From Pontibacter litorisediminis (GTDB lineage: Bacteria; Bacteroidota; Bacteroidia; Cytophagales; Hymenobacteraceae): a stretch of 64,000 nucleotides of DNA. Location: positions 186,001-250,000 of the forward strand of contig NZ_JARDUA010000002.1 in assembly GCF_029360645.1 (NCBI RefSeq), read 5' to 3'. The position numbers were made by a program, and so were the translations under genes. Shown here one piece after another: positions 59,182 to 64,000 of the stretch (its first letter is position 1; each line of letters starts with the position of its first letter). Under the pieces are notes generated by a model that saw only the letters and a list, made by a program, of their open reading frames with translations, was not told where the DNA came from and did no database searches.

Positions 59182-61716
59182 ATGCCTGAGATCACCTTAC
59201 CCGATTTACCTGTAAAAGAAGCGCTGCCACGGCTACTGGATGCCTTGGGCAGCCACAACCGTGCCGTGCTGGAAGCGCCCCCGGGAGCCGGGAAAACCAC
59301 GCTGGTGCCCCTGGCGCTGCTGGAGGCTGGCTGGCGCAATGATGGCAAGATACTAGTGCTGGAGCCCCGCCGGCTGGCCACCCGCGCCGCCGCCGAGCGC
59401 ATGGCCGACCTGCTCGGCGAGCCCGTAGGCCAAACCGTGGGCTACTGGGTCAGGATGGATCATAAGGTATCCTCTAAAACCAGGGTAGAGGTGGTTACCG
59501 AAGGCATCCTGACGCGCATCATACAAGAGGACCCGGCGCTGGAGGGTATCGCCGCCATTATTTTTGATGAGTACCACGAGCGCAACCTGCAGGCAGACCT
59601 GGGGCTGGCCCTGGCGCTGGATGCGCAGGCCGTACTGCGCCCCGACCTGCGCCTGCTCGTGATGAGTGCCACCCTTGATGCCGCCGCCATAGGCAAATGG
59701 CTGGAGGCCCCGGTGGTGCGCAGCGAAGGCCGCATGTACCCGGTGGAAACGCATTACCTCTCCCCTGCCGACGTGGCTGCTGCCGGCAATTATCCCGCAC
59801 AACGGCTGGCAGAACTGGTGCCCAAAGCCATCCGCACCGCACTTACCCGGGAAGCGGAGGGGGATATCCTTACCTTTCTGCCAGGCATGGGCGAGATCCG
59901 GAAGGTGGCGCTGCAGCTGGAAGGAAGGCTGCCGGATAATGTAGAGCTGCACCTGCTGCACGGCGACCTGCCGCTCTCCAAACAGGTGGCTGCCATCCAG
60001 CCATCGCCCCATAAAAACAGGAAAGTAGTGTTGGCCACTAGTATCGCCGAGACCAGCTTAACCATAGAGGGTGTCCGGATTGTGGTGGACGGCGGCTTTG
60101 CGCGCGTGCCGAAGTTCGTTCCCCGCACCGGCCTTACCACGCTGGACACGGTGCCGGTATCGAAGGCAGGGGCCGACCAGCGCCGCGGCCGTGCCGGTAG
60201 GTTGGGCCCGGGGGTGTGTTACCGCCTGTGGTCTGCTGCCGATCAACTGCAGCTGCCGGAGCGGCAGGCCCCGGAGCTATTCGATGCGGACCTGTCGGGC
60301 CTGATGCTGGAGCTGGCCTTGTGGGGGGTGAAAAATGCTTCGGACCTGCAGTGGCTCGATACGCCTCCCGCCGCTGCCTTGTCGCTGGCCAAAGACCTGC
60401 TCCTGCGCCTGCAAGCCATAGACCAGGCCGGCAACCCTACGCCACACGGCAAAGCGCTTGCCTCGCTAGGCATGCACCCGCGGCTGGGCCACCTGGTAAT
60501 GCGTGGGCACGAGCTGGGCTACGGCGCCACTGCCTGCGCCCTGGCGGCCATACTTTCAGAGCGCGACCTGCTGAAGCCTGTGCAGCTCTCGTGGGGCGAG
60601 GGCCTGCCCGACCTGCACCTGCGCCTGGAGCTGCTGGCCGGCAAACGCCCGCACACGCCTGGCTTTGTGCTGGATGAGAACGCCCTGCGCCGGGTGAAGG
60701 AGCAGGCGCAAAACCTGCGGCAACGCCTCCGCGAAACCGGCACAAGTATAAACCCGGAGCTGGCCGGCCTCCTGACCGCCCTCGCCTACCCCGACAGACT
60801 GGCCCAGCGCGAGGCCTCGGGAAAAGTGCGGCTGGTAACCGGGCAACGGGCCAACTTGCCTACCGAGCTGTTTGGGGAGGCAGCTTATTATGCCGTGGCG
60901 CACCTGGACCTGGGTAAACAACCGCGCGTACTTCTGGCTGCCCCATTGGCTAAAACTGACCTGCTGGAGCACTTTGAGGAGCAACTGGAGACGCTGGAAG
61001 AAGTGCTATGGAATGAGAGCACGCAACAGGTAATAGCCCGAAAGATAACCAAACTGGGAGCGCTGGTGCTGGAAGAAGCTGCTATCGCCAAACCGAATCC
61101 GGAGCAAGTATCGGAAGCACTGCTGCAGGCACTGCAGGAGAAAGGCATTGACCGCCTGCCCTGGTCTAAAGAGGCGGTAAGTATACGGCAGCGCCTGGCT
61201 TTCCTGCACGCCCTGGCTCCGGAAAACTGGCCGGACGTGTCGGATACTGCGCTGGCAGAAAGTATGGGCCTGTGGCTGGCACCGCACCTGTACGGCCTCC
61301 GCTCCCTGGACCAGGTGGCCCGGCTGGATTTAGGGGAGATACTGCTTTCGGACCTGAGCTGGGAGCAACGGCAGGAAATGGACCGGCTGGCCCCGTCGCA
61401 CCTGCAGGTACCCAGCGGCTCGCGCATCGCGCTGGATTACGCGGATGTAGCAGCCCCCGTGCTGGCCGTGCGCCTGCAGGAGGTGTTCGGCCTGCTGGAC
61501 ACCCCGCGCATCGGTGGCGGCAAAGTGCCCCTGCTCCTACACCTGCTCTCCCCTGCCTCGCGCCCCGTGCAGGTAACGCAGGACCTGCGCAGCTTCTGGA
61601 GCAACGGTTACTTTGAGGTGCGCAAAGACCTGCGCGGCCGCTACCCCAAACACCACTGGCCCGACGATCCGCTCGCCGCCCCGCCGACCCGGGGAACCAA
61701 GAAAAGGCCGGGGTAA
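59182..61716 (+). CDS. hrpB: ATP-dependent helicase HrpB
   Basis: An 844-residue DEAH-box family helicase. Walker A is GAGKT (35-39) in LEAPPGAGKTTLVPLAL, the Walker B box is FDEYHERN, motif III is SATLD, and motif VI is DQRRGRAGRLGPG. A helicase-associated domain and the HrpB-specific C-terminal domain (about 600-840, ending PKHHWPDDP) complete it. RNA or DNA remodelling is likely, but the cellular role of HrpB is poorly defined. It is monocistronic. Confidence 0.95.
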   Translation: MPEITLPDLPVKEALPRLLDALGSHNRAVLEAPPGAGKTTLVPLALLEAGWRNDGKILVLEPRRLATRAAAERMADLLGEPVGQTVGYWVRMDHKVSSKTRVEVVTEGILTRIIQEDPALEGIAAIIFDEYHERNLQADLGLALALDAQAVLRPDLRLLVMSATLDAAAIGKWLEAPVVRSEGRMYPVETHYLSPADVAAAGNYPAQRLAELVPKAIRTALTREAEGDILTFLPGMGEIRKVALQLEGRLPDNVELHLLHGDLPLSKQVAAIQPSPHKNRKVVLATSIAETSLTIEGVRIVVDGGFARVPKFVPRTGLTTLDTVPVSKAGADQRRGRAGRLGPGVCYRLWSAADQLQLPERQAPELFDADLSGLMLELALWGVKNASDLQWLDTPPAAALSLAKDLLLRLQAIDQAGNPTPHGKALASLGMHPRLGHLVMRGHELGYGATACALAAILSERDLLKPVQLSWGEGLPDLHLRLELLAGKRPHTPGFVLDENALRRVKEQAQNLRQRLRETGTSINPELAGLLTALAYPDRLAQREASGKVRLVTGQRANLPTELFGEAAYYAVAHLDLGKQPRVLLAAPLAKTDLLEHFEEQLETLEEVLWNESTQQVIARKITKLGALVLEEAAIAKPNPEQVSEALLQALQEKGIDRLPWSKEAVSIRQRLAFLHALAPENWPDVSDTALAESMGLWLAPHLYGLRSLDQVARLDLGEILLSDLSWEQRQEMDRLAPSHLQVPSGSRIALDYADVAAPVLAVRLQEVFGLLDTPRIGGGKVPLLLHLLSPASRPVQVTQDLRSFWSNGYFEVRKDLRGRYPKHHWPDDPLAAPPTRGTKKRPG

Positions 61717-61799
61717 CGTATAAACACCGGTCTATTCATAGCGTATCCCCTAGAAAGTGTGATTACCTGCTTCGGGAGGATTTTTAAGCACTATCAGGT

Positions 61800-61838
61800 T
61801 TGCCACTTTCCTGCTAGCTCCTTGCAGGAAAGTGGCAA
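61800..61838 (+). terminator. Perfect 15-bp hairpin downstream of hrpB
   Basis: TTGCCACTTTCCTGC (61800-61814) is the exact reverse complement of 61824-61838, with a 9-base loop. There is no T run. The rest of 61717-62171 shows no credible gene; a 109-codon frame there lacks protein character. Confidence 0.6.
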
Positions 61839-62171
61839 CAGCTTATACGACAGGAGGAAATCGATTTATTTCTACTGTATGGCAGTCGGATACGGACGGG
61901 GGAGATTTAAAAATAAACAGCTATCCCTTGATATTTATGCCTTCGGTATCATTTGCCAGAATCTCTTCAGGTATATTCTGCTCATCACTTCCCTTTCCCT
62001 CTCAGGCTTAAGCTCTACACATCAGCTCTTACTTTCCTTTTCGCCTGCTTCCGCAGCTTTTCCAGCATTTCTGATAAAAAAGCCTTAATTTAAGCTGCCG
62101 AATACTTACGTCCTGTCAAAAGCGGGTAAAACTAACGAAACTATAACCTACAATTCTCTGCCTGAATCACC

Positions 62172-63626
62172 ATGGAAAACATCATCAGTTTTATTAACGA
62201 CATTGTCTGGAGCAACGCCCTGATTATACTTTGCCTGGGGGCAGGGGTCTATTTCTCCTTTGTCACCAAGTTTTTACAGATCCGCTATCTCCGCGAAATG
62301 CTGCGCCTGCTGTTCAACGGGCAGTCGTCGCAGAAGGGCATCAGCTCGTTTCAGGCTTTTACCGTAGCCATTGCGGGGCGGGTAGGAACGGGTAACATCG
62401 CCGGTGTGGCCACGGCCATTGCCATGGGCGGCCCGGGCGCCGTTTTCTGGATGTGGGCCATTGCCTTTCTGGGCAGCGCCTCTGCCTTTGTGGAAGCAAC
62501 CCTGGGCCAGATTTACAAGCAGGTGAAGGACGGGCAGTACCGGGGCGGCCCCGCCTACTACATCGAGAAGGGGCTGGGCGTAAAATGGTACGCGGTGGTA
62601 TTTGCCGTGGCCACCATCATCAGCATGGCTGTCCTCCTGCCAGGCGTGCAGAGCAACAGCATCGCCTCCGGTGTCAGCAATGCCTTCCAGGTAGAGCCCA
62701 TGTACACGGGTGGCCTGGTAACTATCCTGCTGGGCCTCATCATCATTGGTGGCGTAAAGCGCATTGGCAAGGTAGCCCAGGTGGTGGTGCCGTTTATGGC
62801 GGCTGCCTACATCCTGATGTCGGTGGTGATCATCTTTATGAACCTGGCAGAGGTGCCAGCCATACTTAGCCTGATCATCCGCTCTGCCTTCGATGTGGAG
62901 CCAGCCTTTGCGGGCGTGTTTGGCATGGCCATCTCGTGGGGCGTGAAGCGCGGCATCTACTCCAACGAGGCCGGACAGGGCACGGCACCACACGCCGCCG
63001 CCGCTGCCGCCGTGAGCCACCCCGCCAAGCAGGGCCTGGTACAGGCCTTCTCCGTTTATGTAGATACGCTCTTTGTCTGCACCGCCACAGCCTTCATGAT
63101 CCTGTTTACCGGGCAGTACAACGTGGTTAGCCCGGAAGGCGGCTTTATTGTGGAGAACCTGCCGGGGGTGCCGTTTGGGCCGGAGTATACGCAATCGGCC
63201 GTAAACACACACTTTCCGGCACTGGGCAGCGGCTTTATTGCCGTATCGCTGTTCTTCTTTGCCTTTACCACCATTATGGCCTACTACTATATCGCCGAAA
63301 CCAACCTGAGCTACCTGAACCGGAAGGGCAACCCCTGGGCCATTTGGGCGCTGCGCCTGCTCATACTCGTCTCTACCTTCTACGGCTCCATTAAAACGGC
63401 TGAGTCTGCCTGGATGCTGGGCGATGTGGGTGTGGGTGTGATGGCCTGGCTGAACGTGGTGGCGATCCTGTTGCTGCGGAAGCCTGCCCTGCGTGCCCTG
63501 AGGGATTACCAGGAACAGCGCAAAGCCGGCCTCGACCCGGTGTTCACCCCGCGTAAGCTCGGCATCGAAAATGCGGAGTACTGGGATACAGCCGCTCAGG
63601 AAGAAAAAGAGCTGCAGGCCGTGTAA
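62172..63626 (+). CDS. Alanine/glycine:Na+ symporter (AGCS family)
   Basis: A 484-residue inner-membrane transporter with about eleven helices. Family marks are FQAFTVAIAGRVGTGNIAGV (about 62-81), then GGPGAVFWMWAIAFLGSASA and GGPAYYIEKGLG. The later helices carry SWGVKRGIYSNEAGQGTAPH with the conserved EAGQG, and FAFTTIMAYYYIAETNL. It imports alanine or glycine with sodium. A strong terminator follows. Confidence 0.95.
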   Translation: MENIISFINDIVWSNALIILCLGAGVYFSFVTKFLQIRYLREMLRLLFNGQSSQKGISSFQAFTVAIAGRVGTGNIAGVATAIAMGGPGAVFWMWAIAFLGSASAFVEATLGQIYKQVKDGQYRGGPAYYIEKGLGVKWYAVVFAVATIISMAVLLPGVQSNSIASGVSNAFQVEPMYTGGLVTILLGLIIIGGVKRIGKVAQVVVPFMAAAYILMSVVIIFMNLAEVPAILSLIIRSAFDVEPAFAGVFGMAISWGVKRGIYSNEAGQGTAPHAAAAAAVSHPAKQGLVQAFSVYVDTLFVCTATAFMILFTGQYNVVSPEGGFIVENLPGVPFGPEYTQSAVNTHFPALGSGFIAVSLFFFAFTTIMAYYYIAETNLSYLNRKGNPWAIWALRLLILVSTFYGSIKTAESAWMLGDVGVGVMAWLNVVAILLLRKPALRALRDYQEQRKAGLDPVFTPRKLGIENAEYWDTAAQEEKELQAV

Positions 63627-63657
63627 CAGCAGCTTGTAAACAGCACGACAACGTATG

Positions 63658-63690
63658 GCGGGGGCACCAGCAGGTGCCCCCGCTTCTTTT
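63658..63690 (+). terminator. Terminator of the alanine symporter gene
   Basis: GCGGGGGCACC (63658-63668) pairs perfectly with GGTGCCCCCGC (63673-63683) around AGCA, followed by TTCTTTTT. Confidence 0.9.
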
Positions 63691-63763
63691 TAGGCCACAG
63701 CCTGAGGGCGGTAAATTTTACGTTATACTTCTGCCAACGTGCACTTTTAGTGCCGCTGCTCCC

Positions 63764-63771
63764 TATATTTG
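63764..63771 (+). promoter_or_regulatory. Consensus -7 element near the right edge
   Basis: TATATTTG followed by CACC is identical to the tRNA-Glu -7 element and its next four bases. The -33 position holds no TTG. It points at the frame starting at 63810 or at an RNA gene continuing past the edge. Confidence 0.5.
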
Positions 63772-63809
63772 CACCCAAAATGGCGCAGCACTGGCAAAGT
63801 CGTTGTTTG

Positions 63810-64000
63810 CATGTCACAAAATCCAGACAAAGTGCAATTACAACATTTACGGGGCTCGTATGAATCAGTAGGCTAACCTTTTACAGCCACTGCGGCGGGG
63901 CTTCTAAAAAATCACCTTAAAGAAACCAGAAGCAAGATCCTGGTTTTGCGGGAGTACATAACAGCCCTCCGGCACAGCGCGTGTAGCAGACACCCGGCAG
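63810..64000 (+). other. Open frame interrupted by one TAA at the right edge
   Basis: From ATG 63810, 39 bases after the -7 element, the frame reads MSQNPDKVQLQHLRGSYESV then Gly and TAA (63873-63875). The same frame stays open to the window end with protein-like sequence (LLKNHLKETRSKILVLREYI). It may be a small protein followed by another gene with a non-ATG start, a gene broken by a point mutation, or chance. Confidence 0.3.

Noticed and set aside
61759..62088. 109-codon frame downstream of hrpB
   Set aside because: It spans the 15-bp hairpin at 61800-61838, and the translated sequence has no protein-like pattern or start context.
62274..63212. Minus-strand frame of 312 codons inside the alanine symporter gene
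   Set aside because: Antisense to a convincing transporter; His-rich sequence without motifs.
63764..63900. Possible tmRNA or RNase P RNA after the consensus -7 element
   Set aside because: Neither the tmRNA tRNA-like ends nor the conserved RNase P core words are visible in the 230 bases available.

Overview
This window is a chromosomal stretch of a Bacteroidota bacterium, most likely from the order Cytophagales and close to Pontibacter/Hymenobacteraceae. That is an inference from gene content and signals, not from a search. The pointers are DUF4905, DUF4249, DUF5777 and CHRD proteins, a SusC-style TonB receptor, lipoproteins with acidic residues after the lipid cysteine, a remnant of a type IX secretion C-terminal domain, a tRNA without encoded CCA, and promoters with the Bacteroidota -7 element TAnnTTTG. 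The sequence looks moderately GC-rich, and nearly all of it is ordinary core or housekeeping DNA. I see no intact mobile element, prophage or CRISPR array.

Layout. 1-10.9 kb: fabH, a LysM/RlpA-like cell-wall protein behind a DUF4905 gene, an NfeD membrane protease with small lipoproteins, kdsB, a SUI1 factor, a lipid kinase, a tandem universal stress protein and gapA. 11.0-11.65 kb: a tRNA-Glu with a textbook promoter and terminator, directly followed by the decayed start of a type IIG restriction-modification gene. 11.8-17.1 kb: a transport cluster (DedA, Kup K+ uptake, an APC permease). 17.5-22.0 kb: a signalling cluster on the minus strand (lone receiver, STAS-like protein, LuxR-type regulator, four-PAS histidine kinase). 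22.0-25.3 kb: gene-poor, with a type IX secretion CTD fragment and an acyltransferase. 25.3-33.0 kb: an M20 amidohydrolase, FMN reductase, NhaP antiporter, Crp regulator with a membrane protein, a DoxX-like protein diverging from an ECF sigma factor, and a cyanophycinase.

33.1-41.3 kb: an ECF sigma factor overlapping a gene whose product joins an anti-sigma-like cytoplasmic end and an inner-membrane helix to an outer-membrane barrel. A surface/periplasmic operon follows (CHRD lipoprotein, cytochrome c lipoprotein, YceI, DUF5777 barrel), then a TonB receptor with its DUF4249 lipoprotein. 41.5-52.6 kb: an M14 peptidase, a SpmA/SpmB-like protein, AraC/DUF417, an LLM oxidoreductase, an ABC ATPase paired with an acyl-CoA ligase, a gene-free stretch of short hairpins, and a ROK kinase. 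53.0-64 kb: gltB-gltD, hrpB and an alanine/Na+ symporter.

The most unusual signal is not a gene. The heptamer TATACTT (reverse AAGTATA) occurs about 76 times by hand count, roughly once per 850 bases, on both strands, inside genes and at terminators. Inside genes it brings in codons that look rare here (ATA, CTT, TTA, AGT), for example Ile-Leu as ATA CTT and Ser-Ile as AGT ATA. This suggests selection on the DNA word itself, of the kind seen with DNA uptake sequences or Chi/KOPS-type motifs. The second unexplained structure is a run of at least seven short perfect or near-perfect hairpins with unrelated arms at 51.06-51.48 kb.
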